Shown here in pieces: positions 22,363 through 33,660 of a DNA stretch of 64,000 nucleotides (position 1 is its first letter; every line of letters begins with the position of its first letter). The notes beneath the pieces were generated by a model, which saw only the letters and a list, made by a program, of their open reading frames with translations, searched no databases and had not been told where the DNA came from. The DNA is from Setomelanomma holmii (Eukaryota > Ascomycota > Dothideomycetes > Pleosporales > Phaeosphaeriaceae): assembly GCA_010015745.1 (NCBI GenBank), contig ML978162.1, positions 310,001 through 374,000 on the forward strand, read 5' to 3'. The position numbers and the translations under genes were made by a program.

Positions 22363-23559
22363 ATGGCGGACACACAGCAACCATGCGAGATTCCGCAAAC
22401 AACTTCCTCGAGAAGTGAAGGAAGAGCTGAAGGTCCAGAGTCATCGTCGTATGACTTGAAGCAGTTCACGACTACCACCCCAGGACCCTGCAGTCCGACG
22501 ATGGCAAAGTCGCAATCAGCTATCGACGAACTCCAAACCGTCTTCGGTACCCTGCTCCTCGCCCGAAAAGACCCCAAGCCACCTACAAACGGCACCTCCG
22601 CTTGGAACCCATACACAGTTACATACGAATACATTCCGGCCCTCCCCTCGTCCCCACCCCTACCGAAATGGACCGGCTCCTTCGCCCTCTTCGCCTTCCC
22701 TCGCGAACTCCGCGACAGAATCTATTTCTACTACCTCCACCGTCCCAAAGGCGTAATCTACCACCGCAAAACGCACCGCAACTTTCCCTTCACAGACCAC
22801 TCAGAGGACATCACCTCGCTCTTCCTCACGAGCCAACAAGTCTACTCGGAAGCGCTGCAGGTATTTTGTCGGCACAATCAAATCGAAATCAAGCAATCCG
22901 GGTACTCGAAATATGGAAGCAAAGACAGCACAGCGCTTGCGGGGACTCTGGGGCTGTTTCCTGATAAGCCGGGAAGACTGGTGCAGAGGGTTAGGAAGCC
23001 GTATCGGGAGTATATGCATATGTACGGGTCGCACGACAATGACCTGCTAGGGCAAAAGGCGCGTGATGCGTGGTTGCAGATGTTGAGGGATGCGTATACA
23101 TTTAAGAATTTCTTTCCCAAGTTGAGAGAGTTTACGGTGTGTTGGGAGGCGAATCCGCGTTTCTTTGCACCGCAGGATAATCTTGCTGAGGAAAAGACGG
23201 AAGAAGAAAAAGTGCGGATATGGTTGGGGCGGATGAAGAAGTGGATGGAAGGCAGAAATGTTGTGCCTCCCAGGTGGGTGAGGTTTGAGTTGGGTAGTGG
23301 TTGGAAGCAGAGTGAGGTGCAGCATCATACTGAAGCATTGAATAGGGCGTATGCGAGATTAACGAGGGAGGGTGCGAGTTGGGATGAACAGCAGACAATG
23401 TTGGAAGAAAGCGGAAGGAAATGGCTCGAGGATGTCTCGAGAAAAACGTCAAGGAAGAGAAAAAAGAGCAAGCACAATAAGAACTGCGATTGGACTATCA
23501 GTAAACATGAACAGCTTTTCGCACATATCAATGGTCCAGAGTTCGTGTCCATACAATAG
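22363..23559 (+). CDS. F-box-like fungal protein of unknown function
   Basis: Intronless, 398 aa. The first 60 residues are disordered. At about 112-128 is LFAFPRELRDRIYFYYL, the R-E-L-R-D-x-I-Y motif that opens a large fungal F-box-related family. The middle is helical with LREFTVCWEANPRFF, and the end is Lys/Arg-rich (SRKTSRKRKKSKHNK), a possible nuclear signal. An upstream Met is not available in frame. Complete, with no breaks; substrate unknown. Confidence 0.8.
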   Translation: MADTQQPCEIPQTTSSRSEGRAEGPESSSYDLKQFTTTTPGPCSPTMAKSQSAIDELQTVFGTLLLARKDPKPPTNGTSAWNPYTVTYEYIPALPSSPPLPKWTGSFALFAFPRELRDRIYFYYLHRPKGVIYHRKTHRNFPFTDHSEDITSLFLTSQQVYSEALQVFCRHNQIEIKQSGYSKYGSKDSTALAGTLGLFPDKPGRLVQRVRKPYREYMHMYGSHDNDLLGQKARDAWLQMLRDAYTFKNFFPKLREFTVCWEANPRFFAPQDNLAEEKTEEEKVRIWLGRMKKWMEGRNVVPPRWVRFELGSGWKQSEVQHHTEALNRAYARLTREGASWDEQQTMLEESGRKWLEDVSRKTSRKRKKSKHNKNCDWTISKHEQLFAHINGPEFVSIQ

Positions 23560-23635
23560 CAATTATATTGTAATGCTATAACAGAGTTTGAGTTTGACTT
23601 AAGAGCTTGAGCTTTCCAAGTGGAAAACTCAAGAT

Positions 23636-23946
23636 CTAAGAGTTACCACCCTTCTTTCCTGCCTCAACGGGGTCGACCTTGCCATGGGCGAACTGGCCCT
23701 TAGCACTTCCACCAGATCCTGAAGAGCCAGTGTCATCAGATCCGGTGCCGGAAGTGTGACCACCCTGCTTTCCCGCCTCGACGGGATCAACCTTGCCCTG
23801 AGCAAACTCTATCTTGTGTAAGTATGATGTAACCAAAAGAAGGAGATGAGTGAAGAGGTAGACGAACCGCCAGTGCCGACGCGCTTGTCGGGGGTGCCGT
23901 CCTGCTTGAGGCCGTCGTGCTCAGTGGGCTTATATGTGTCGGACAT
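23636..23946 (-). CDS. KGG-repeat stress protein (con-10/hydrophilin-like)
   Basis: Two exons, 23868..23946 and 23636..23808, intron 59 nt, 83 aa. It contains two copies of a GKVDPVEAGKxGG unit, the glycine/lysine 'KGG' repeat shared by fungal conidiation-type proteins and bacterial stress proteins. They are joined by a Gly/Ser/Asp linker. The N-terminus is MSDTYKPTEHDGLKQDG. Highly hydrophilic with no Cys; such proteins accumulate in conidia, under glucose depletion or under stress (family knowledge). Splicing restores GTGEFAQGK across the joint. Confidence 0.8.
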
Positions 23947-26900
23947 GATGGAGGTTTGGTGGTTGTTGGTCGGTTGTTGGTTTGGTTGGTAGGTGAAGTG
24001 TGGATGTGAAAAGTTGATGTGGTGAGTTGAATAATGATCGAAGAGGTGGAAAAAGTGCTTGCGTCTTATACCTTTTCCTGCCAGCTATCAGCTTGCTCCA
24101 AGCTCAGTCCAAGCTTGCTCATCCAACGCCTACTTCGCAATCACGTCTTTGTCCTGAATTACTTCGACGTCAGCATCAGATCGTAACGTACAAGCGTGAG
24201 TCTTTTCGCGTGCTCCGCGCATGAATCACATCTTGGTACCCTAAGGCGGGGACGTCAGATCTGACGTTTGCTCCTCAGGCACTACAGCAACGTGCAAGCG
24301 TGATACTCGCTTCACCAAATCGGATCAGGAAGTATCTGGCCCGCGAGCGGTGAAGTTTCAAGCCATGTCCGGATGTTGCCCAGCGTATCGTGTTCAGGTA
24401 CGGGAGGGACTCGTGATGTAGCGATCTTGCAGACCCAGATCTCGCAGATCGATGCTAGCGTGTGAGAATGCGACGGGGTGACTGGGGTGCAGGATAGTGT
24501 TTTGGATCGGGATCGCAGGTTTGCCATGAATCTGCCTCACCCGTGACGTCGTGTCAATTACGCGCACGCGTCACAACCTGACGCGATGGGCTCTAGAGCA
24601 TGACGATCGTTGGATCTGACATTGGGGTCGCATGCGCTCAAGCTAAAGTTGACACCAGAGCTGGGGTGCATGCTGTTACGATCCAATTAATCGATACGAC
24701 CTCGTATGCACACTGCACATCGTGTGGAATCCACGAAGCTGCCATTGCATCCAGAACGCAAGCACGAAAGCGAACATACCGTGCGACTAGGCTTGTTCTA
24801 AGGTTGCCGGGATCTGAATCGTGTCAATTGACGTATGAGCAGTGCAATGGGCCGTCCTTGCGCGATGTATGACGGTGCGGCTCTTGGACGACGATTGCCG
24901 AATCTCGCGTGATTGCTTTAGCTAAAGCTAAAGCAAGGGGTTCATGGGGTAATTGATGATGCCAAATGAGAAATCGCATGCGATAGCAGAATCCCATGCT
25001 TCGAACTTAGCGCAGTGACCATGTTAGTGTCGTCATAAGCTCATCATTGATGTCCTTATGAAGCTACCAGGTCGGCGGTGCCATGTTAGTGGATCAAGAA
25101 CACAGTGATCTTGCGGTGAAGAACGGGGAGATCGATCGTGCATGACACGTGCGGCCCGCGGGATATAGCGATGCAGATGCTGGTGGAGGAAATATGTCGA
25201 CGGAGAAAGAGTGATGGCTTCATTAGCGTATTCGTGTGACATCCGTGCGTCTATCGAGCGACCCTTGGATCGCGATTACCCTCGCGCACGCTTTCTGATC
25301 TTCAGTATCATGCATCGACACCAAGCCACAAGCACCAACATTGGATCCGTGACAGAAGACACAGATCGCGGCTTCATGGGCAACATAGAGATGTCCTCAC
25401 AACGGAAGATGCGGTCAAACACATTATCTTTAGGTGTGCAAGCGCGATGGAATATATCTGACAAGAGCAAGGAACAGGGCCTAAAATTGTTTGACGTACT
25501 GCATGATCCTTTGTAAATGCGTTCTGGAGTGCGACCAACTTCAACACATGTTGTGACCACGTCTGAAAAGTTCGACGACCTCGCAAAACGTCCGCTTTTC
25601 GCTCGTGGGACAGTAGTAGCGAACAATTGTCATCAAACAGAAATGCCATATTGGTGGAGATGGACGTCTGAAGCTCAGGGCATCGGATCGAAACGGCGGT
25701 CGAACAAGGTTGCGCATTAGTAAGCGACCGCGAACGTTCTAAGCTCAAGGCTACAGCCTCGCGGCCCGTGTCAACCCGGCGGCTGCCTCTATCTCAGATA
25801 GCATCTACCTCGAAGATTATGTTCAACTGCAGCTCATCTTTCAGCTGCCATATTACCGATGTGTTACTGGTCTCGTCTGAGAACTGGAAGTCCATCGACA
25901 TGGGCGTCCTCGAAGAAGCTAGCAGAGCTTCGGAGGACGCAGAGAATTGGTGTCATGATTTTTTCCACAAAACCTTGCCCTGTATTCCTCATAAAGATGA
26001 TAAGAGCATACTTGTCACCGATGTCCCTGACGACTACCCGACTCACGGGCGAGGCCGAGCTGGGTTCAGAAGCGCCTGAACGGAGCTTATGAGCTCCTTG
26101 GTGACGATCACCCTAGAATCGTTCGGTATGTCAAATTCTGAGGACCTTCGCGCTTCGGTACTTAATGTGCCAACTACCTTGGCCCGCTCAAATATGGCAA
26201 CGGCGTGCTTGTTGAAAGACTCGAGCCAGGTCCTATCATGTGAGACTCGCTTCCGATGATGACAGTGCCTCTTCAATAAGACCTATCCCGAAAAGATAGA
26301 TTGTTGCTATGTCTGTAATACCTTTGGGCGTTGCAGATTCTTTCGGCTCTCAGATTTGCTCACTCACGATCTGTATTTGTGAGAAACTTCTGCTCGCAGC
26401 TCGCGTGGCTGCATTCCGACTTTTCTCTCGCGATCAGTGGCTTCGTCTGCGCCTCGGCACCGGAGATCGAAGAAGATTACATCAGAGATGCGGCGGAAAG
26501 TGCAAGAGAGAGAAGATGAGGTCGTGCCCAGCCTTACGGTCTTCCACCTTATAAACCGAAGCTTGAGATGAACGAAGTAGACTATTTTTCTCTGGCCCTG
26601 GAGTGAAAGTGAACTTATCACGGACGGCGGTATAATTGTTGAAATGTGGACTGGAGATAATGGAGACGGATGTGTGATGGAAGACCTGTCAGTACCGCCG
26701 ATAACATGAAATATGTATGCTAACAAACGAACCCAATTCAGTTGCTACTGGGCTGTCTTTCTCAAGAACAACGTTTTTGCTTCTTGTTCGCCATACCATG
26801 CAGGAGCTAACGAGTTCGAAGACGCGAGGCTGGGTACAATGCTACTCGAGGCCTTGAACTGTCGCCACGCGAGTGCAGACGAATAGAGGAAAGACGTCAA

Positions 26901-28308
26901 ACATGCTGCATCCAAGATGGCAATTAAACTTGTCGATGATGACGCAGTGAACTTCGGCGAAAATTGGGAGGGTACCTCTGAGGTCTGCGAATAAGTGATG
27001 TAAATCCGGGCACAAGAAAATCTCCACACAGATGTTTAGGTACATGAGTATGACGGATTGTAGAGAGGTAAGGGCTGCGTTGGGCCAGGTGGAAGCGCGC
27101 GCAAGAATGTTGGAATGGGTGTAAAAGCTCAAGAACTGACCACGCATATCGTTCGAGCATGCCAGCTGCTGCTCAAGTGAGCGACACTTCAAGATTGGTC
27201 GAAGGTTGGCACAGTAGAGGAGTGTAAGTGAGGAGCCATCGCAGCTGGCGGTGCGCGGGTGCTTCCTGCCCCACACCGGAGACTCCACACCTCACACACC
27301 TTATCTCGAGCCTTCCTTCAACCTCCATATCACTACGGAGGTGCGTACTCAAATGCGGTCTAAAGTACCATTGAACGCAAGCCACATCGCTTGTCATGAT
27401 GATGCATGCTTCGATTGTCCATGATCTAGCCACTCTCCGAGCGACTGCTCGATGCTGCAGCCAAGCCTGAGCTAGAACGTTGAGATCTCAGCTGTGTTGC
27501 GCGACAGCGCTGAAGAAGAACCTAAGGTATGGAATCATATGGGTTTCACGTCAATTCCAGGGAGAGTAGAGCTGAATACTCGCACCGTTATGTTTGAAAT
27601 ATCATGCGCGGGCAAGATGCTGGCGGTCTCACGCTTGGGCTGAAGTCGGGTCAAATCTTAGAATGTCGTACGGACACTGCCTGTTGGTTTCCTGATGTGG
27701 TCTTTTTAGCCATAATCCCACAACTACCAAGAGATCACGCATTTTAGCTGGGCCCAGACCGTTTGCTGGATGTGGCTCGAGGCCTGTGTCCGCCAGCCAC
27801 GACTAGCGCTGTTGCGGTCTGTTGCACGGGAGGCCCTACGAAAATCAATACCTCCGCCCTCACGTGCCTGAAGTCTGCACGCTACTGTATCCATCAGCCC
27901 GCCCCATCTCAAGGTGTCGCCAACCGACAAGTGAAAGAGTGGAATATCGACAAGATTTCAAAATCGTACCGCGATCATCAGCCGTGTAATGCATTGCAAT
28001 TGTGGCTGGAAGACGATCAGCATTTAAGATCCTTCTCACCCTTTGCTAATCTCGCCTCGCAGTAATGGGGCTGGATTACACTTGGCAATGCCTGCATCCA
28101 ACGTTTAGCTTACGGAGGCTGCAGCTTGTCTCTGTTGTACAGATTATCACACCGCGCCTCGATGTTATGATGGGGTCGCCCCAACGTTCGCTCCAGCGTC
28201 TTGCACTTTCCCTTGGGACACCACCACTTTCCATCGGGCTCATATCGTTTACTTCCTTAAATTGAGTAATCCTGGCAGAAGCAGAGTATCCTGCTTCGGC
28301 TCGAAAAT
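23947..28308. other. 4.4 kb gene-poor region
   Basis: No complete gene found. A near-palindrome TTGCTTTAGCTAAAGC... occurs near 24913..24937. Between about 25.7 and 27.3 kb several frames on both strands look partly coding (minus 26043..26276, with FNKHAVAIFERAKVVG and SRVIVTKELISSVQALL; minus 26842..27288, with WPNAALTSLQSVILMYL), but none starts, splices or ends cleanly. Probably debris of old genes plus the promoter of the membrane protein at 28309. Confidence 0.4.
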
Positions 28309-30531
28309 ATGCCGCTCAAACAAGTCGACCATATGCACACCTCGTCAACTTCAACGCCTATTCCACGAGACAATATTCAAAGCTCGAATTCAGCCTTAAA
28401 GGCAGAAAATCGCCCCCAGATCAACGAGAAGATTGGTCATACTCTTGCGCGACCAGTATCTGCCCATCAAGATCATGGTTCAAAAACGAAGAACATGGCT
28501 GAATCCGTTGTCACGCCGCTATACACATCCATCTCGCGACCACCATACGGTGCTCGAGCAAGGTCCGACCCTGTCACCGAGAGACTCATAGCACATAGAG
28601 CTACGCAATCGACTCTATGGCATATACACTGGCGAACTCCGGCGATGATTGGATTCTCATTCCTGATGGGAACCATCTTTGCCCTTTCACAGCACTTTCT
28701 TTATCATTGGCTGCACCACAGACTTATGGATGACGAGAAAGATAAATTCCGCGTTGTACTTGCTGGACGCGCCCTCGCATACCTCGCTAAAGTGGCTTTC
28801 GGAGGCTGTGTAGTCCTCGTTTTCCGGCAACGCATGTGGAGAACCTTTCGAGAACATGCCTTGTCTGTGCTCACCATTGATCAATTCTTCGGTGCAACTG
28901 AGGATCCCTCGTTATTTGCAAACACTGAAGCCCTGTACAATGCCCCAATACTCGTCATGATCGCTACGGTCATCTGGATCATCCCTTTGGCGACGATCAT
29001 CTTTTCACCTGGTGCCCTGACCTTTGGAGACTTCGTCGAACACCAGTCCGCCTCCCAACAAGTGCCGACCATGAGCTTCCTGGCCGAAGGAAAGACAGAT
29101 TGGCGATATCCCGTCCCTATAGGAGATGGTTCGACGAGTAAAAGATCGCTTATGTACTATAATACCACTGACGTGCAGGCTAAAACGCCAGGCTGGTTCG
29201 ACTACTATGACCAACCATCTGCAGAAATCAAGCGCATTGCCCTCTTGATGGCATACAGCAACAACAACTACCCCAATATCAAGGCGACAGGGCGACAGGA
29301 TGCTTGTGGTGGTGCCTTCAACTGCACCTACGAACAGTCTTTTGTTGGGCCTGGTTATCAATGCGAGGAAGTTACCGATAGATCCCTTGAAGATCTTGGA
29401 GCCCCGTTCAACACAAGCGTGCTGATTCCCGTTGGCCGAAATCTGTATCACGCGGAGGTAGATCACGGCGCATATCTCCAGCCACAAAACGCTGTATTTG
29501 AGGATGGTCCTGGTGGGATACCGGTAGGTGAGCCACCAGCGGATCTCGGGGTTTTCAAATCGGAGCCTTATCTATGGATTGGTTACGCTGTCAACTCGAC
29601 GGAGCGACTAGCCAGCGACGACCCTCTCACGCGTAACTGGACTCATCGTTATGTTCCCCATATTGTCCGTTGTACCCATATGGAGACCAAGTACACCGTC
29701 ACGTGGAACTGGACAGAGCCTCTGTTTCACACTACCATTCGGCGATTCTACCTGAATCCTGTGTTGAACACAAACTTCACGCGACTGGCCAATGGCAGTA
29801 TCAGCGAAGACCCTCAACCAGTCTCGAACTATATACGCCCAAGGGATAACGTGGAAACATACAAAAAGGTCGCGTCATACCATGCAGTTGGCTCTATGTT
29901 CCGACAGTTCCTACGCGGCACCGTCGATCTTGTAGCGCCGCTTCCAGGTCCGAGTTACGCCCTCGTATACTCTGACATTACAAAGACGCGATTGGTCCAG
30001 CCAAACGTCCATCCCAAGGAGAATCTGACGCAAGAGCTTGAGAGCTTCTACACTGACTTGGTACTATCGATCTTCTCCGCGCCTGATATGCTTGTAATCG
30101 CGAACGAAACAAGCGTGGTCAATCGCACCCAGATCCACTCTTCTTTTATATACGTTCCGATTCGCCTATGGCAGTGCTATGCTCCTGTTATATTTGTGAC
30201 TTTGGTTGTACTACTCTTCGGCGCTTTGACCATATGGGAGGATGGTACTACGTTCTCGGTTGGGTTCTCGCGTATCCTGGTTACGACCCGTAACACGACA
30301 CTTGACTATATCAGTCGCGGGGCTTGTCTGGGTAATGATCCATTTCCACTTGAGCTCATGCATACGCGACTTCGTTTTGGGGCGATTAGTGGTGGTGGAA
30401 GTGAAGGCGAAGGCTTGGATCCCCAAGGACCCGGTCACTGCGCCTTTGGGGTTGACTCTGAAGTGGCGCCCATCGAAAGAGGTGTCCCTTACGCAGGCTT
30501 GCGACAAAGGGCGAAGAAGTCAGACCCGTGA
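28309..30531 (+). CDS. large fungal membrane protein with extracellular domain
   Basis: Intronless, 740 aa. A Ser/Thr-rich cytosolic front of about 100 residues is followed by a hydrophobic helix at about 112-135 (PAMIGFSFLMGTIFALSQ), a second at 158-173 and a third at 211-233 (APILVMIATVIWIIPLATII). A long polar region of about 390 residues then has many N-glycosylation sequons (NWT, NTS, NFT, NGS, NES-type), and a final helix (VIFVTLVVLLFGALTIW) precedes a cytosolic tail. This layout is common among uncharacterised fungal proteins sometimes labelled formylmethionine deformylase-like; that label has no support in the sequence. Function unknown. Confidence 0.85.
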   Translation: MPLKQVDHMHTSSTSTPIPRDNIQSSNSALKAENRPQINEKIGHTLARPVSAHQDHGSKTKNMAESVVTPLYTSISRPPYGARARSDPVTERLIAHRATQSTLWHIHWRTPAMIGFSFLMGTIFALSQHFLYHWLHHRLMDDEKDKFRVVLAGRALAYLAKVAFGGCVVLVFRQRMWRTFREHALSVLTIDQFFGATEDPSLFANTEALYNAPILVMIATVIWIIPLATIIFSPGALTFGDFVEHQSASQQVPTMSFLAEGKTDWRYPVPIGDGSTSKRSLMYYNTTDVQAKTPGWFDYYDQPSAEIKRIALLMAYSNNNYPNIKATGRQDACGGAFNCTYEQSFVGPGYQCEEVTDRSLEDLGAPFNTSVLIPVGRNLYHAEVDHGAYLQPQNAVFEDGPGGIPVGEPPADLGVFKSEPYLWIGYAVNSTERLASDDPLTRNWTHRYVPHIVRCTHMETKYTVTWNWTEPLFHTTIRRFYLNPVLNTNFTRLANGSISEDPQPVSNYIRPRDNVETYKKVASYHAVGSMFRQFLRGTVDLVAPLPGPSYALVYSDITKTRLVQPNVHPKENLTQELESFYTDLVLSIFSAPDMLVIANETSVVNRTQIHSSFIYVPIRLWQCYAPVIFVTLVVLLFGALTIWEDGTTFSVGFSRILVTTRNTTLDYISRGACLGNDPFPLELMHTRLRFGAISGGGSEGEGLDPQGPGHCAFGVDSEVAPIERGVPYAGLRQRAKKSDP

Positions 30532-31274
30532 AACGGTTGCGGTATACATAATGTCAACATTATCCCTCTTCACGAGCAATGTTCAAGCTTGCTCAAACCG
30601 ATTACCAATCGCCCCTATACTGACATGGGAATGACTTTTCGTTGTTCGACAAATCAGCCACATCAGTTCCGTAATCGAGATAAGGTCTCAATCACCAATC
30701 GCTGGCGGCGACGGCCACTCCAACACAAGATTATACGCCATTTCAAGTCCCAAATTTGCTGAACACTGGACTGGAGCACGGTGCCACGAAGTAAGCTCGA
30801 GCTTTGCCCGTTTCTTCATGCGTAATAATTCCAACAAGCTTTCTGCCCTACCGCATCTCAGTCCAGCAATTGTTCACCCATCTTGTGACCATTGCCGGTA
30901 TAGCCTACAATCTTTTCAACATAGCAATGCACTCTACCAGTTTGCGGGTCTTATGATTATAGGTCACGTCGTTGTCCGAGTACCCTATTCGCCGATATCT
31001 CTTCTTGATTGCGATATGGTAGAAGAACCGAAAGAACGCGCCATGCAATGTCGGTGAGTCTCATAGCTGCCTGGCAACATTGTTACCTACACATAGCGTT
31101 TGAAAGCACGGGCAACGACAGTGAACACAGAACAATTCATCGAGCTATCAGGTCTTCGCAATCGATTTTCCTGCGGAACGATAGTGTTTTCGATGTGAAA
31201 AGCTTCTGGCCAATGTCTTCTATGCTGTTTCGACTGCTCTACCGTCCCGTGCACTTTCCACTCTTGAGTGTTCG
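30532..31274. other. intergenic
   Basis: Nothing supported in 740 bp between the membrane protein and the metallopeptidase remnant. Confidence 0.4.
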
Positions 31275-31960
31275 CTAAGGCTTCGGAAGGTTCTTCGGGC
31301 GCAAGGTCGCTGGATCGACCTCTTCAGTTGTCCAATATGTATCCTTTCCTTGGATCTGAAAGTATATGACTTGTGCGAGGAAAGTGATACAATCAGCAAT
31401 TCCGATATTCGAGTCACCCACAGCCCTTCTTTGGTTAAACTTCAGCCAGCCATAAGTATCCTTAGTTGGCCTATCATCTATTCTCTGGCGGTGTTTGGTC
31501 TTGTAGTTAGGGTTGTTTGGATTTGGGAGAATCACTGACACGTCTTGTTAGCATCGCCTGCTGCAAGAATGATGGCGCTTTGGACGCTGTTAGGAAGATT
31601 CGGGGTGTGAGCTTACTTCCGCCAACAGCATGAGTCAGTTCGTGAAATACGGTTTGTGCCAAAGGTTCTATCTCCTCAAGGATATTGTGCGTGCCATCTA
31701 GACCGTCTTTCACGATATCTGGGTAGCGTCTCCGATCCTGTTGGCCGTCTGCCGGTGGATGTCGCCGCTTTTGTGCTAAGTAGATGTACGCCTGCCCTGT
31801 AGTATCTTACTGGTCGTTGTAATCACGGTTGGTGTGGAGCTCCTTTCTGTTCTCCTGAGTGTGGCCCATCCGGTTAGGATTGTATGGATGCTGGCCATGT
31901 TTTGTTTTGCTAGTGTTTCTGGGCTTATAGTATGCATTCGAAATCTCAGTAGCTCGTCAA
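31275..31960 (-). pseudogene. HExxH metallopeptidase remnant (M35-like)
   Basis: Reading leftwards, a frame with NAYYKPRNTSK and HTNRDYNDQ meets an in-frame TAA (31807..31809), then continues in the same frame with AYIYLAQKRRHPPADGQQ and QTVFHELTHAVGG. HELTH is the zinc-binding HExxH motif. An intron (31544..31616) joins this to DTYGWLKFNQRRAVGD, which resembles the third-ligand region D-T-Y-G of fungal M35-like peptidases, and the frame ends ...RPKNLPKP. No signal peptide or full N-terminal domain is present. The TAA plus the missing front argue for a remnant. A 35-nt intron could skip the TAA but would be very short. Confidence 0.55.
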
Positions 31961-32020
31961 GTCAAAAGCAATAGCAGATGTATTGGAAGTCAATATCGCC
32001 CACGAACTAACTTGGCGGAA

Positions 32021-32535
32021 CTACTTGCGTGACACTTGCATGTGCGAACCAGACTGACGTTCAGAGTCCACACCGTCTTCCTCAAAATTCCACTTGTCTG
32101 GAAAATCAGGAGGATCATCTGGAGGTGTGACAGGATTGATTAGAGGTGATAGAGCAGGGAAGTCCGGTGTCGGAGACCGGTCTTCATTGTCAATTCGTTG
32201 GCTCGGTTTCTGGTTTGACTTGGTAATCTCTCCATTCTCTTCCCTGTACTTGCCGACAGTGTATGATCGGTATATTGTCTTGTCAGGCGAGTAAGCACAT
32301 TTTCGATAGCCTCTTGATGTTGCGCTCGAGCACGTCGTGCAGTGGTAGCAATGGCTGCAGTGTGTCGCCTCTCTTCCGTCTCTGCAGTCGCATTTTGAAC
32401 AACTGCTGAAGTCGCAAGTTGGACTCAAGTGATCATGGTCAGGATCCTAATGTAGCTATGAGACGAGTCTAGAATTACATTTCTCGAACTTACCTCGTGG
32501 GTGATCTGCTCGTTATCTACGATGCCCCACGCCAT
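32021..32535 (-). CDS. small Cys-rich protein of unknown function
   Basis: Two exons, 32494..32535 and 32021..32446 (47-nt intron with GTAAGT donor), 155 aa, start MAWGIVDNEQITHE. Residues about 24-62 carry a dense Cys cluster (CDFSSCSKCDCRDG, then HCSHCYHCTTC) with C-x2-C spacings that could bind zinc. The C-terminal half is Pro/Asp-rich (PVTPPDDPPDFPDKWNF). There is no signal peptide, so it is not an obvious secreted effector. It lies just upstream of the metallopeptidase remnant on the same strand; a splice joining the two was considered, but its acceptor would be poor. Confidence 0.55.
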
Positions 32536-32894
32536 TTCTGACAGTCCCGAGTCTTGTTCGGATTTGGCGGTGGAGGCTTGTTATAAGTTGGAGGTGTTGA
32601 CAAGGCGATACTAGAAGCGCAAGAAGCGTGGCGAAAACCTCTGCGTGAAGGTCAATTCGAGCCTGACACCACCTGACCGCGTCGCTTACCTCGCCGTCAC
32701 GAAAAAACACGCCTTGCGAGCCGCTGTATGGGCTCACATAATTTTGTCTCTGAACTTTGTCAACTATAAAATACGTTGGACATAGCTAGGCCTCTGCATG
32801 AGCAGAGATTCACCTCGTGTGCTTTGTAGATAGTGTACCTAAGAGTGGACGAATTATTGCACCACCTAGTGACTGGGAGCGTTGCTGCGTAGAC

Positions 32895-33660
32895 GCAGAC
32901 ATAAAGAAATGCTGCGAGCAGGCAAGCAGCATGACGGGAACCATTAGGAACAACGCTGCGATTCAACAAAAGACACCCAGAGCTCATATTCAGCCTTCCC
33001 GCTATGTCAGCTTTTACATGCAAGTCGTTCAAAGACGGCCAGATTCGTGTACACCGCCTTCTCCTATGCAGCAAGAGCGACGCACTTGTCAGCGAACTAT
33101 TAAATGCAGAATTTAAGAATAATGACCTAAAACTTAATGCCCTCTTGTATGTGTAGAGCGATCTAACTCTTATAGATGCAATTTTGTTTTAGGATTCGTC
33201 ACTACCTATCGCAAGCAATCTCGCTACCGCGCTATTACCCGTTGCCGTATCGCGACATGTCGCACTTGTGGGCCATGGTTGCTGCCTCGGCGACCTTGGC
33301 CAATCGAGCGATACCCGCTTGTACACACTATCATTTAGGTCCCAGACTTTCCATGATATCTGAAAGGGCTCGCGAACACCAATTGATGCGACCTGGAACA
33401 TCTCCGTATTTCAGCGAATATTCGAAAATGCTGTGAGCAATGATGGACCGTGAAACCCCACATTAGCAGGGAACATTCTCCTCCACGGCGACAATCATCT
33501 TGCAGATGTTCGTCTTCGATATCGGCTTTCACATACCAACTATTGAAACATGGCCAGATACATGTGTTCCGCTTGTCCTCGGGTACTACGGACGATACGC
33601 TTCTTAGAGAAATCTTTGCCCTCACTCAGAGGACCAAATAGTCAATTATTGAATGCAGGT
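32895..33660. repeat. diverged direct repeat pair (about 32895..33115 and 33427..33660)
   Basis: The left block has GAAATGCTGCGAGCAGGC, GGCCAGATTCGTGTACACCG and ATTAAATGCAGAATTTAAGA. The right block has, in the same order, GAAAATGCTGTGAGCAATG, GGCCAGATACATGTGTTCCG and ATTGAATGCAGGTAAGAATT. Spacing is similar but not equal, so indels occurred. They are probably an old tandem duplication or two degraded gene copies. Confidence 0.5.
33190..33440 (+). pseudogene. relic of a HET-domain gene
   Basis: Bases 33198..33230 (CACTACCTATCGCAAGCAAT then CTCGCTACCGCGCT) nearly match 40228 onward inside the HET gene at 40032, where they encode LPIANNLATAL. About 130 bases later the frame reads ISERAREHQLMR, matching LSERSKHVQLMRQL of the same HET gene. 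The frame differs between the two patches, so indels are present. Too decayed to be functional. Confidence 0.6.
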
